64,000 nt of DNA from RGIG2094 sp045660065 (lineage in GTDB: Bacteria; Bacillota; Clostridia; RGIG6154), in the NCBI GenBank assembly GCA_045660065.1, contig JAZRDC010000100.1, forward strand, positions 1 to 64,000, in the 5' to 3' direction. A program made the position numbers and the translations under genes. The stretch's first letter is position 1. Each line of letters begins with the position of its first letter. Shown here in pieces: positions 1 to 7,702 of this stretch. The notes beneath the pieces are model-generated. The model was not told where the DNA came from, searched no databases, and worked only from the letters and a program-made list of their open reading frames with translations.

Positions 1-10
1 TAAGAAAACC

Positions 11-41
11 AAATAAGACCATCGTCGATGGTCTTATTTTT
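11..41. terminator. Hairpin terminator at the window's left edge
   Basis: Inverted repeat AATAAGACCAT / ATGGTCTTATT with a short CGTCG loop, A-rich on one side and T-rich on the other, so it could end transcription from either direction. The gene it serves on the plus strand lies outside the window. Confidence 0.7.
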
Positions 42-46
42 ATAAT

Positions 47-77
47 CGCAAAATGCCCTCTTAGGGTTCAAGTCCCT
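47..77 (-). repeat. tRNA-linked repeat, copy next to tRNA-Leu
   Basis: On the minus strand, downstream of tRNA-Leu and its terminator, 31 nt begin with AGGGACTTGAACCCT, the reverse complement of the TpsiC arm of this same tRNA-Leu, followed by AAGAGGGCATTTTGCG. A copy matching at 28 of 31 positions lies at 53605-53635, in the same order and orientation relative to tRNA-Ser. There the T-arm portion matches tRNA-Ser instead. GCAAAAT (48-54) and ATTTTGC (82-88) also form a 7-bp stem around the T-arm mimic. Function unknown. Confidence 0.6.
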
Positions 78-94
78 GTTTATTTTGCAAAACA

Positions 95-120
95 AAAAAG
101 ACACCAACAGGTGTCTTTTT
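95..120 (-). terminator. Terminator of tRNA-Leu
   Basis: Perfect hairpin AAAAAGACACC / GGTGTCTTTTT with an AACA loop, immediately 3' of the tRNA-Leu gene on the minus strand and followed there by a T tract. Confidence 0.85.
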
Positions 121-124
121 GTTT

Positions 125-208
125 TGGTGCGGATGAAGGGACTTGAACCCCCACGTCGTTGACACTAGATCCTAAGTCTAGCGCGTCTGCCAATTCCGCC
201 ACATCCGC
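125..208 (-). tRNA. tRNA-Leu (anticodon UAG)
   Basis: The minus strand folds as a class II tRNA. The acceptor stem is GCGGATG / CATCCGC, the D-arm region carries GGAATTGGCAGACGC, and the anticodon stem CTAGA / TCTAG encloses loop CTTAGGA with anticodon TAG. A short variable arm follows, then T-arm GGGGGTTCAAGTCCC, discriminator A and an encoded CCA. It reads CUA leucine codons and probably other CUN codons. Confidence 0.95.
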
Positions 209-221
209 TAATTTCCTGATA

Positions 222-250
222 ATGATAACATATTTACTGACTTTTGTCAA
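222..250 (-). promoter_or_regulatory. Promoter of tRNA-Leu
   Basis: Minus strand: -35 TTGACA (245-250), 17-bp spacer, -10 TATCAT (222-227), placed just upstream of the tRNA 5' end at 208. Confidence 0.75.
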
Positions 251-276
251 TACTTTTGGGTTTTAAAAAGTATTCT

Positions 277-1167
277 TTAATTTGCAAATTCGGTTTCTTT
301 TATATAATCTATGTATGTTTTAAGACTCTTTGAAAGCCATTTGTTTTTATGGTAAATCAATTGTTTCCATATTTCGATGTTCATATCGCAGATATCAAGA
401 TAGCATAAATTCCCTGATTTTATCATTTCTTTGGTAACAAAATCGGGGAGAAATGAAATCATATTTTCCTGTGCAATCAGGGAAGTGATTATGTCAGTTC
501 TTCCAATTTCAAGAACAGGTGTTATTTCAATAGATTTTTTTGCAAGTTCTTTGTCAAAAACCCTTCTGTATCCTTGACCGAATTCTGTCAAAATAAAAGG
601 TTCATTTGCGATGTCTTTTATTGATAAATTCTTCGCTTTGGCAAATTTTGAATTTGCGTTTGTAACAAAGTGTATAGAAATCGGCACTTCTTTTGCTATA
701 ACATAATCTTTATGATATGAATGGCTGTCAAGAGTAATAATGACATCTGCCTCATTGTGGTCAAGCATATCAAACATAACTGTTGTGTCAGCAGTTGTGA
801 ATTTTACTGAAATTGATGGGTATTTGTTGTGAAAAGCAATATAATTCTTACTGATCATATCATCGCACACAGAATCGGGGGTAACAATATGAATATGCCC
901 GCTGCAATCATTACTCCCTTCAAGATTTTCTTTAAAATCCTCGGTAAGAGCACGAACCTGATGAGCATATGATACAAGTTCATGACCTTTTTCGGTAAGA
1001 GTTATAGTATGATTTATTCTTTCAAACAAAAGACACCCAAGTTCTTCTTCTAACTGCTTTATCTGAAATGAAATTGTAGATTGAGAATAATCAAGTTGTT
1101 GAGCCGCTTTTGTAAAACTGCCAAGTTCTGCAACGTGAATAAAGGTGATTAAATTGCGTAATTCCAT
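277..1167 (-). CDS. LysR-family transcriptional regulator
   Basis: A 296-residue LysR-type regulator. Residues 1-60 form the winged helix-turn-helix (FTKAAQQLDYSQSTISFQIK at about 18-37, then the typical LEEELGCLLFER). The remainder has the length and pattern of the periplasmic-binding-protein-like effector domain. The start is ATG at 1167 because GGAGG lies 8 nt upstream; an ORF extending 16 residues further has no RBS. It is divergent from the sodium/solute symporter at 1286, with a LysR-type box between them, so it most likely regulates that transporter and itself. The inducer cannot be told from sequence. Confidence 0.9.
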   Translation of the reverse strand: MELRNLITFIHVAELGSFTKAAQQLDYSQSTISFQIKQLEEELGCLLFERINHTITLTEKGHELVSYAHQVRALTEDFKENLEGSNDCSGHIHIVTPDSVCDDMISKNYIAFHNKYPSISVKFTTADTTVMFDMLDHNEADVIITLDSHSYHKDYVIAKEVPISIHFVTNANSKFAKAKNLSIKDIANEPFILTEFGQGYRRVFDKELAKKSIEITPVLEIGRTDIITSLIAQENMISFLPDFVTKEMIKSGNLCYLDICDMNIEIWKQLIYHKNKWLSKSLKTYIDYIKETEFAN

Positions 1168-1182
1168 AATAAATCCTCCAAC

Positions 1183-1197
1183 ATCGATAAAATCGAT
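1183..1197. promoter_or_regulatory. LysR-type operator box
   Basis: Interrupted palindrome ATCGAT-AAA-ATCGAT, fitting the T-N11-A pattern of LysR-type binding sites, in the divergent intergenic region 16-30 bp upstream of the lysR-like ATG. Assignment rests on position and pattern only. Confidence 0.5.
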
Positions 1198-1219
1198 AAT
1201 AAACATCAAAACCATTCGT

Positions 1220-1248
1220 TTGACTAATGCTAAAAGGTATTATATACT
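1220..1248 (+). promoter_or_regulatory. Promoter of the sodium/solute symporter
   Basis: -35 TTGACT (1220-1225), 17-bp spacer, -10 TATACT (1243-1248), about 38 bp upstream of the symporter start codon. Confidence 0.7.
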
Positions 1249-1285
1249 ATGTTACATAAAAAATCAACACTTGGAGGAAATAAAA

Positions 1286-2836
1286 ATGACAAACGCACAA
1301 CTTTACACAATTATTGCTCTCGGCATTTATGCCGTAGTAATGGCACTTATCGGATTATTTAGTGCAGGAAAGTCAAAGACATTGGATGGATTTTTAATTG
1401 GTGGCAGAAATATTGGCCCATGGGCAACAGCATTTGCTTATGGTACTACATATTTTTCGGCAGTTGTTTTTATCGGATATGCAGGTCAGCACGGATGGAA
1501 TATCGGAATTGGAAGTGTCTGGATTGGCATCGGTAATGCAATTTTAGGTTGTCTGCTTTCCTGGCTTTTATTTGCAAACAGAACAAGGAAAATGACTAAA
1601 AAATTAAATGCAAGAACAATGCCTGATTATTTTGAAAAAAGATACAATTCAAAAGGAATGAAAATTTTAGCAGCAGTTATTATTTTTGTGTTCTTGGTTC
1701 CATACTCTGCGGCAGTTTACAAAGGATTAGGTTCACTTTTTGGTGTGGTGTTCCCGGGAGTTGAAACCTGGGTATGGATGCTTGTCCTTGCTTGTCTTAC
1801 CGCAGTTTACCTTGTTGCGGGAGGATACATCGCAACCGCATACACAGACCTTGTTCAGGGAATAATTATGATTGTCGGTGTTGTTTGCCTTGTCTGTACG
1901 GTGCTCGGACACGATGCAGTAGGCGGAATTGCAGGACTTTTTGAAAATCTAAAAAACTTTCAGTCAGTACCGGGCGATCCAAATCCCACAACGGGCGCAC
2001 AATTGACAAATATTTTCGGTGGTTCATCATTTAAGTTTCTTTGCTTTAACATTATGCTTACAAGTTTCGGAACATGGGGCTTACCGCAGATGATTGGTAA
2101 ATTCTACGCGATCAAAGATACTGCCGCAATCAAAAGAGGTACAATAATTTCTACAATTTTCTGTATCGTTATTGGATGCGGTGCATATCTTATAGGTTCA
2201 ACATCAAGATTGATTTTAGGCGGTGTTCTTCCGGACGGCGGAATTGATTCAGTTATTCCTGCGGTGCTTATGAAAGTTTTGGGTAATGGCACACTTGGAA
2301 TTATTCTTTTGGCACTTATTATGATTTTACTTCTTTCGGCATCAATGTCCACATTGGAGGCGGTAGTTTTAACCTCGGCATCAGCGGTTGCGGTTGATCT
2401 TATCCCTGCAATCAGAAAAAAAGAAACAAAACCTGGTGTCCAGATGCTTCTTACAAGAATTTTATGTCTTGTATTTGTAGCCTGCTCATTTATCTTTGCA
2501 ACACAGAATATTCCGATTATCGTAAATTTAATGTCCTTTTCATGGGGGATAGTTTCAGGTTGCTTTATTGGTCCATACATTTGGGGGCTTTTCTCAAAGA
2601 AAATTACAAAGATAGGAGCATATTCGGGGATACTTTCAGGACTTTTGGTTGTAGGTGTTTCAACACTTGTTATCAGCCTGAATTCAGGATTTTCTGCGGC
2701 TGCAGCAAAATCACCCGAAATGGGAGTTGCAGCAATGGCACTATCTCTCATAATAGTTCCTTTTGTAAGTTTGTTTACAAAAAATAAGGATACTGAAAGA
2801 GTGGAAGAAATTTTTGCTTGTTACAACGAAGAATGA
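1286..2836 (+). CDS. Sodium:solute symporter (SSS family)
   Basis: A 516-residue polytopic membrane protein of the SSS/PutP family, which couples sodium entry to uptake of solutes such as proline, pantothenate or sugars. About 13 hydrophobic segments run through the protein. The family hallmarks are FLIGGRNIGPWATAFAYGTTY near the N-terminus and the GGYIATAYTDLVQG segment around residue 190. I chose ATG 1286 because GGAGG precedes it by 8 nt; the longer reading frame upstream has no RBS and crosses the promoter. The divergent LysR gene is the likely regulator. The substrate is not deducible, so no gene symbol is given. Confidence 0.9.
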   Translation: MTNAQLYTIIALGIYAVVMALIGLFSAGKSKTLDGFLIGGRNIGPWATAFAYGTTYFSAVVFIGYAGQHGWNIGIGSVWIGIGNAILGCLLSWLLFANRTRKMTKKLNARTMPDYFEKRYNSKGMKILAAVIIFVFLVPYSAAVYKGLGSLFGVVFPGVETWVWMLVLACLTAVYLVAGGYIATAYTDLVQGIIMIVGVVCLVCTVLGHDAVGGIAGLFENLKNFQSVPGDPNPTTGAQLTNIFGGSSFKFLCFNIMLTSFGTWGLPQMIGKFYAIKDTAAIKRGTIISTIFCIVIGCGAYLIGSTSRLILGGVLPDGGIDSVIPAVLMKVLGNGTLGIILLALIMILLLSASMSTLEAVVLTSASAVAVDLIPAIRKKETKPGVQMLLTRILCLVFVACSFIFATQNIPIIVNLMSFSWGIVSGCFIGPYIWGLFSKKITKIGAYSGILSGLLVVGVSTLVISLNSGFSAAAAKSPEMGVAAMALSLIIVPFVSLFTKNKDTERVEEIFACYNEE

Positions 2837-2887
2837 TGAATAAATAGGTGTTTAATAAAAAAGGAAAAAAGTTAATCAATTTTTACA

Positions 2888-2916
2888 TTGACTACACTAA
2901 AATTTTATGGTATAAT
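2888..2916 (+). promoter_or_regulatory. Promoter of the SRP RNA / dnaX unit
   Basis: -35 TTGACT (2888-2893), 17-bp spacer, perfect -10 TATAAT (2911-2916). It is about 80 bp upstream of the SRP RNA, with a hairpin in between. Confidence 0.75.
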
Positions 2917-2931
2917 ATTTAAAGTTATTGC

Positions 2932-2959
2932 GTATGACCGCTAATTAAAGCGGTCATAC
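2932..2959 (+). other. Hairpin between promoter and SRP RNA
   Basis: Perfect 11-bp stem GTATGACCGCT / AGCGGTCATAC with a 6-nt AATTAA loop, followed by a weak T-rich stretch. It may be a processing site for the 5' end of the SRP RNA or a terminator of the upstream symporter. The sequence does not decide between these. Confidence 0.55.
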
Positions 2960-2998
2960 TATATTTTGTATTTATGCCCAAAAGGCTTAAATAACCAA

Positions 2999-3268
2999 CG
3001 CTGTACTAACCGGGGAGGTAGCGGTGCCCTGTACTTGCAACCCGCTCTAGCAAGGGTGAATGCCCGACCTCGGGACTGGAATGTGTGGCTGTTGTTTTGA
3101 AATTCGTGTTGAGAGCAGAGTCTTGCGCAATCGCAATTTACGAACCTTGTCAGGCGGGGAACCGAGCAGCAATAAGTAAAATCTGCGATGTGACGACGAG
3201 GTAGCTCTGTTTGAGCGAAGTTCTTAATAAACGCACATATTTCTTTTTCAAAGTCGGGTTGTGCAGCA
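2999..3268 (+). ncRNA. ffs: Signal recognition particle RNA, large Bacillus type
   Basis: About 270 nt with the Alu-domain signature GGGGAGGTAGCGGTGCCCTG near the 5' end and the S-domain segment GAACCTTGTCAGG ... GAGCAGCAATAAG in the middle. The ends pair (GCTGTAC with GTGCAGC, plus AACC with GGTT), which sets the boundaries. The GNRA-type tip reads GGGGAACCGAGC instead of the usual GGAAGGAAGC but keeps the same place. The RNA scaffolds Ffh in the signal recognition particle that targets nascent membrane proteins. Its position before dnaX is the usual one in Bacillota. Confidence 0.92.
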
Positions 3269-3292
3269 TATTATTTTTTTAGGGTGAAATTT

Positions 3293-3661
3293 ATGGAATA
3301 TCAGGCTTTATACAGACAATTCAGACCTGAAATATTTGATGATATGGTAGGGCAGGAGCATATTGTTCAGGCGCTTAAAAATCAGATAGAATCAGGTCAG
3401 GTTTCTCATGCTTATTTGTTTTGCGGTACAAGAGGTACAGGTAAAACAAGTACTGCAAGAATTTTGTCAAGAGCAGTAAACTGTGAAAATCCTGATAGTG
3501 CAAACCCTTGTAATGAATGTGAATCATGTAAAAGTATTATGGCAGGAACTGCTATGGATGTTATTGTAATTGACGCGGCGTCAAACACAAGCGTGGAAAA
3601 CATCCGTGATATCCGTGATGAAGTAATGTATCCGCCAACAATGCTTAAATATAAAGTTTAA
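3293..3661 (+). CDS. dnaX: DNA polymerase III gamma/tau, N-terminal part (cut by TAA)
   Basis: The first 122 codons of the clamp-loader subunit gamma/tau. The reading frame has the DnaX opening EYQALYRQFRPEIFDDMVGQ, Walker A GTRGTGKT (residues 45-52) and the four zinc-ligand cysteines (64, 73, 76, 79). It stops at TAA 3659-3661. The stop is exactly where family members have tyrosine in KVYIIDEVH, and the same frame continues without shift into Walker B and the rest of the protein at 3662-4912. A single base (TAT or TAC to TAA) explains it. ATG 3293 is preferred over GTG 3284, which overlaps the AGGGTG ribosome binding site. Because dnaX is essential, a sequencing/assembly error or readthrough is more likely than a dead gene. 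Confidence 0.9.
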   Translation: MEYQALYRQFRPEIFDDMVGQEHIVQALKNQIESGQVSHAYLFCGTRGTGKTSTARILSRAVNCENPDSANPCNECESCKSIMAGTAMDVIVIDAASNTSVENIRDIRDEVMYPPTMLKYKV

Positions 3662-3679
3662 ATCATAGACGAAGTACAT

Positions 3680-4912
3680 ATGTTGTCTTCGGGTGCATTT
3701 AATGCACTTTTAAAAACATTGGAAGAACCACCAGAACATGTTATTTTTATTCTGGCAACAACAGAATATCATAAAGTCCCTGCAACTATTTTATCCCGTT
3801 GTCAGAGATTTGATTTTAAAAGAATTCAATCAACAGACATTAAATCAAGACTTAAATTTGTTTGCGATGAAAAAGGGGTTACTATTGATGATGAAGCACT
3901 GAATGTTGTTTCATACGCTGCAGATGGCTCAATGAGAGACAGTCTTGCAATTTTGGATAAATGTGTGTCTTTTTCAAAAGGCAATATAACAGGTGAAATT
4001 GTTACAAAGATTTTAGGCATTGCAGATGATAATACTTTGTTTGAAATAGCAGATGCAATTTCAAAAAACGATTTGGGCAGATGCCTTGAAACAATAGAAG
4101 AAACAATCAGAGAGGGCAGAGATCCGATTTTGCTTACAACATACCTGATTGAGCATTACAGATGTTTGTTGATTGCATCTTTGGTTAAAAATCCTGAAGA
4201 AGTTTTGCAGATGGCAAAAGAAAGAGCCGACAGGTTTGTTGAACAGGCAAAACTTATAAAAACAGAAAACATAACAAATATTATTAAAAAATTAAGTTCA
4301 TTATATAAAGTTCAGAAAGAAAGTCCTAACCCTAAAGTTATGCTTGAGGCAGGAATTGTTACACTTAATGTAAAAGATGAACCTGCCCCTAAAAAATCAA
4401 ATTCAAATTATGGTTATGATGCACCTGTTTATACACCGCCTGTGTATGATTATGCACCTGCGGTTTATGAAGCACCTGTTACAGAGAGCGTACCTGCCGA
4501 GGAAACAGTGCCGATAAATGATGCACCCGTAACGGAAACTACTTCGGTTTCAAAAGTAGATGCATCAAAACTTACCGATGTATGGATTGAACTTATTGAT
4601 ACTGTTGCAAGAGACAGAAAAATGCAACTTAGTTCTGCAATGAAATCGGCAATGCCGGTTGAACAAAACGGTGTGTTTGCTATTATGTTTGAAGATGATA
4701 AGAAGATTTTTAAAAATATGGTAGACAATCCTGAAAATGTTAAATATATAAAAGAATTGCTTAAAAATATTACAGGAAATGAGTACACTGTGAGATTTCA
4801 ATTAAGAAGCGAGTCAAGTGTAGGAGAGAGCGTTCCTAAAAAAGTTGCAACCCACTCTTTGGAAGAACTTGCACAGAAGTTTCCTGATATTGTAACTATT
4901 GAAGAAGAATGA
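3680..4912 (+). CDS. dnaX: DNA polymerase III gamma/tau, C-terminal part
   Basis: Continuation of dnaX in the same frame after the TAA at 3659-3661. The coding sequence resumes at 3662 with IIDEVHML (Walker B), and the ATG at 3680 is only the first internal Met, with no RBS of its own. It contains the sensor-1 region (ATTEYHKVPATILSRCQRF), clamp-loader domains II and III, a proline/glutamate-rich linker (about residues 240-300) and a C-terminal tau-like domain of about 110 residues. The full gene would encode about 539 residues, normal for Clostridia. It is followed 14 bp later by ybaB, as in Bacillus dnaX-yaaK. Confidence 0.9.
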   Translation: MLSSGAFNALLKTLEEPPEHVIFILATTEYHKVPATILSRCQRFDFKRIQSTDIKSRLKFVCDEKGVTIDDEALNVVSYAADGSMRDSLAILDKCVSFSKGNITGEIVTKILGIADDNTLFEIADAISKNDLGRCLETIEETIREGRDPILLTTYLIEHYRCLLIASLVKNPEEVLQMAKERADRFVEQAKLIKTENITNIIKKLSSLYKVQKESPNPKVMLEAGIVTLNVKDEPAPKKSNSNYGYDAPVYTPPVYDYAPAVYEAPVTESVPAEETVPINDAPVTETTSVSKVDASKLTDVWIELIDTVARDRKMQLSSAMKSAMPVEQNGVFAIMFEDDKKIFKNMVDNPENVKYIKELLKNITGNEYTVRFQLRSESSVGESVPKKVATHSLEELAQKFPDIVTIEEE

Positions 4913-4926
4913 AAGGATGAATAATA

Positions 4927-5277
4927 ATGGCTAAAAACAGATTTCCAATGGGCGGCGGAATGGGTGGCGCTCAGTTTAATCAGATGATGAAACAGGCACA
5001 GAAAATGCAGCAGGATATGCTTAAAATGCAGGAAGAACTTGACACAATGACTTGTGAAGCATCTGCAGGTGGCGGAATGGTAACCGTTACTGCAAATGCA
5101 AAAAAAGAAATTATCGGCATCAAAATTAATCCTGAAGCGGTTGATCCTGACGATGTAGAAATGTTAGAAGACCTTGTTTTAAGTGCAGTAAGAGAAGCAC
5201 TTTCAAAGGCTGAAAGAATTTCATCAGAACAGATGAGCAAAATCACAGGCGGACTCAATATTCCGGGTCTTATGTAA
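4927..5277 (+). CDS. YbaB/EbfC nucleoid-associated protein
   Basis: A 116-residue small DNA-binding protein of the YbaB/EbfC family. It has a Met/Gln-rich N-terminal helix (QFNQMMKQAQKMQQDMLKMQ), the core ASAGGGMVTVTANAKKEIIGIKINPEAVDPDDVEMLEDLV, and a C-terminal GGLNIPGLM typical of the family. It forms dimers that coat DNA. Its place directly after dnaX matches B. subtilis yaaK. recR, the usual next gene, is absent here; a terminator and then purC follow. Confidence 0.93.
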   Translation: MAKNRFPMGGGMGGAQFNQMMKQAQKMQQDMLKMQEELDTMTCEASAGGGMVTVTANAKKEIIGIKINPEAVDPDDVEMLEDLVLSAVREALSKAERISSEQMSKITGGLNIPGLM

Positions 5278-5289
5278 TTAAATCTATAA

Positions 5290-5321
5290 AAATCCCAAAG
5301 TTTTAAACTTTGGGATTTTTT
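5290..5321 (+). terminator. Terminator after dnaX-ybaB
   Basis: Stem AATCCCAAAGT / ACTTTGGGATT followed by TTTT, 12 bp after the ybaB stop codon. Confidence 0.85.
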
Positions 5322-5361
5322 ATCTTTTAGTCAATATGTCACATTTTTTTTGACATATATA

Positions 5362-5390
5362 TTGATTTTTTTCAAAAAATGTGGTATTAT
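5362..5390 (+). promoter_or_regulatory. Promoter of purC
   Basis: -35 TTGATT (5362-5367), 17-bp spacer, -10 TATTAT (5385-5390), 43 bp before the purC ATG. An alternative -35 TTGACA at 5350 lacks a well-spaced -10. Confidence 0.6.
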
Positions 5391-5432
5391 ATTTTTTATT
5401 AAAAACACAATTATGAAAAGGAGTTTTGATTT

Positions 5433-6116
5433 ATGAAAAAAATTTACGAAGGTAAAACAAAAGATGTTTATGAACTTGATAATGGCAATGTAATGCTTGA
5501 ATTTAAAGACGATTGCACAGGTAAAGACGGCGTATTTGATCCGGGCGAAAACAGTGTAGGTCTTAAAATTGAAGGTATTGGCAAAGCGAATTTGAGAACA
5601 TCAGTTTACTATTTTGATATGCTTAAAGAAGCAGGAATCAAAACTCACTATGTAAGTGCAGATGTAGAAAATGCTACTATGGAAGTTCTTCCTGGTAAAG
5701 TTTTTGGTCACGGTCTTGAAGTTATCTGCCGCCTTGTTGCAACAGGCAGTTTCATCAGAAGATATGGCGAATACATCGAAGACGGCACACCATTAGAAGG
5801 TGGATATGTTGAATGTACTTTCAAAAATGATGCTAAAGGCGATCCGCTTGTTACATCAGAAGGTCTTGCCGCTCTCGGCGTTATGAGCGAAGAAATGTTC
5901 AAGAGCATGAAAGAACAGACTCTTAAAATTACAAAAATCGTAGCAGACGACCTTAAAACAATCGGTCTTGATTTGTGGGATATCAAATTTGAATTCGGTT
6001 ATAATAACGATGAAGTTATTCTTATCGATGAAATTGCTTCAGGTAATATGAGAGTTTATAAAGACGGAAAAATCGTTGACCCTGTTGAACTTACAAAGTT
6101 GATTTTAAACAGATAA
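5433..6116 (+). CDS. purC: SAICAR synthetase PurC
   Basis: Phosphoribosylaminoimidazole-succinocarboxamide synthase (227 residues) joins aspartate to CAIR using ATP in purine biosynthesis in the cytosol. The N-terminal YEGKTKDVYELDNGNVMLEFKDDCTGKDG is the family's glycine-rich ATP-binding region. EVICRLVATGSFIRRYG (about residues 91-107) and DLWDIKFEFG with IDEIASGNMR near the C-terminus are the SAICAR synthetase signatures. AAGGAG lies 8-9 nt before the ATG. The gene stands alone between two terminators, with no other pur gene in the window. Confidence 0.96.
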   Translation: MKKIYEGKTKDVYELDNGNVMLEFKDDCTGKDGVFDPGENSVGLKIEGIGKANLRTSVYYFDMLKEAGIKTHYVSADVENATMEVLPGKVFGHGLEVICRLVATGSFIRRYGEYIEDGTPLEGGYVECTFKNDAKGDPLVTSEGLAALGVMSEEMFKSMKEQTLKITKIVADDLKTIGLDLWDIKFEFGYNNDEVILIDEIASGNMRVYKDGKIVDPVELTKLILNR

Positions 6117-6125
6117 TTAAATTTA

Positions 6126-6158
6126 CCGACGATATTCTAAAATATCGTCGGTTTTTTT
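6126..6158 (+). terminator. Terminator after purC
   Basis: Stem CCGACGATAT / ATATCGTCGG followed by seven T residues. Confidence 0.9.
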
Positions 6159-6182
6159 AAAATAATTCAAGGAGTGAAAATT

Positions 6183-7613
6183 GTGGGAATTTTAAGTAAT
6201 TTAAACCCCAAAAGAGTTTTTGAAATATTTGAAGAGATTTGCAGTGTGCCTCGTGGTTCGGGGGATATGGAAAGAATAGGCCAGTATTGCATTGCTTTTG
6301 CTAAAAAGAATAATCTTGATGCGTACAAAGACGAAACGGGAAATGTTGTTATTTTTAAAGATGCAACTAAAGGGTACGAAAACTCTGAAACCGTAATGCT
6401 TCAGGGGCATATGGATATTGTTTGTCAGAAAGAAGCAGATTCAGAGTTTGATTTTAAAAAAGACGGAGTTATTCCAAGAATTGACGGGGAGTATGTTAAA
6501 GCCACAGGTACAACACTTGGTGCAGACAACGGTATTGCTATGGCGATTATCATGGCAATATTGGAAGATAACACCTTAAAGCACCCGGATTTAGAGGCAG
6601 TCTTTACTACTGACGAAGAAATTGGTTTAATCGGCGCATCAAAAATTGATTGCAGTAATTTAAAATCAAAAAAAATGATTAATATTGACTCAGAAGACCC
6701 GAAACAAATTACAGTTTCATGTGCAGGCGGATGTGATTTTAAAGCAAAAATCCCATTGAAAAGAACTTCCAAAACAGGGAAATGCGTTCAGATTATTCTT
6801 AAAGGATTAAAGGGCGGTCATTCAGGTGTTGAAATTAATGCAGGCAGAATTAACGCAGATATTTTAGCAGGCAGACTTTTAAATCATTTAAAATTTGAAA
6901 ATGATTTTGAAATTATTTCAATTTCAGGCGGGGATAAAGGAAACGCAATTCCAAACAGATGCGAAATTAAACTTTTTGCAGATGAAAAATTGATTGAAAA
7001 TGCAGAGAGTTATCTTTGTGAAATCAAATCTGAAATTTCAGACAGGGAAGAAGGTTTTGACTGGGAAATCTCTGCTTCAGAGGGGACATTTGATGTAATA
7101 AGCAGTCCATCTGCCAAAGAAATAATCTATATTTTAAACCAGGCACCAAACGGAATTGAACAAATGAGTGTATCAATCGAAAATCTCGTAGAAACTTCTT
7201 TAAATCTTGGTGTAGTTGAAACAGGAAAAGACCTTTTGCTCCTGCATTTTATGTTAAGAAGTAACAAGCGAACAGCACTTCTGGCATTAGATGAAAAACT
7301 TAAAAACTTTTTTAGCATTTTTGATTGTGAGTTTGAATCATACGGACATTATTTCCCATGGGAGTTTAAGTCAGATTCTGCTTTGCAGGAAATCTGTAAA
7401 AAAGCATTTAATAAAAAATTAGGATATGTACCTGAAATTGTTGCAATTCACGCAGGACTTGAGTGCGGAATGTTTGCAGACAAAATGAAAGGATTGGATT
7501 GTGTGTCAATCGGTCCTGAATTAATTGATATCCATACAACAAACGAAAGAATGAAAATATCATCTGTAAAAGATATTTATGATTGTGTGCTTGAAATTTT
7601 AGAAAATTGTTGA
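6183..7613 (+). CDS. pepD: Aminoacyl-histidine dipeptidase (M20, PepD-like)
   Basis: A 476-residue M20-family metallodipeptidase of the PepD/carnosinase type, which hydrolyses Xaa-His and other dipeptides with two metal ions. Metal-site motifs are LQGHMDIV (around residue 72-79), LGADNGIAMA, and TTDEEIGL. A lid domain insert (GGDKGNAIPNRCEI) and a late HAGLECG metal motif match PepD. GTG 6183 is chosen because GGAG lies 8 nt upstream, whereas GTG 6174 overlaps that site. The peptide transporter directly downstream fits a peptide-use theme. Confidence 0.92.
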   Translation: MGILSNLNPKRVFEIFEEICSVPRGSGDMERIGQYCIAFAKKNNLDAYKDETGNVVIFKDATKGYENSETVMLQGHMDIVCQKEADSEFDFKKDGVIPRIDGEYVKATGTTLGADNGIAMAIIMAILEDNTLKHPDLEAVFTTDEEIGLIGASKIDCSNLKSKKMINIDSEDPKQITVSCAGGCDFKAKIPLKRTSKTGKCVQIILKGLKGGHSGVEINAGRINADILAGRLLNHLKFENDFEIISISGGDKGNAIPNRCEIKLFADEKLIENAESYLCEIKSEISDREEGFDWEISASEGTFDVISSPSAKEIIYILNQAPNGIEQMSVSIENLVETSLNLGVVETGKDLLLLHFMLRSNKRTALLALDEKLKNFFSIFDCEFESYGHYFPWEFKSDSALQEICKKAFNKKLGYVPEIVAIHAGLECGMFADKMKGLDCVSIGPELIDIHTTNERMKISSVKDIYDCVLEILENC

Positions 7614-7702
7614 CAAAAAAGGTTGTATTTTGCATTCAATTATGGTATCATAAAAAAGATAGATTTTTTTAGCCGCTTAAATTGCGGCGGATAGGAGTAC
7701 AA

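Noticed and set aside
2104..2751. Long minus-strand open frame within the sodium symporter gene
   Set aside because: It is the shadow of a hydrophobic, codon-biased gene on the other strand. It has no RBS, and the symporter frame is clearly the conserved one.
3284..3292. GTG start for dnaX three codons upstream
   Set aside because: It overlaps the AGGGTG that serves as ribosome binding site. MEYQALYRQFRP from ATG 3293 matches the family N-terminus.
3659..3661. Recoding of UAA as an amino acid
   Set aside because: UAA ends many intact genes here (for example purC, dipeptidase neighbours, spoVAE), so a changed code does not fit. A local error or readthrough is simpler.
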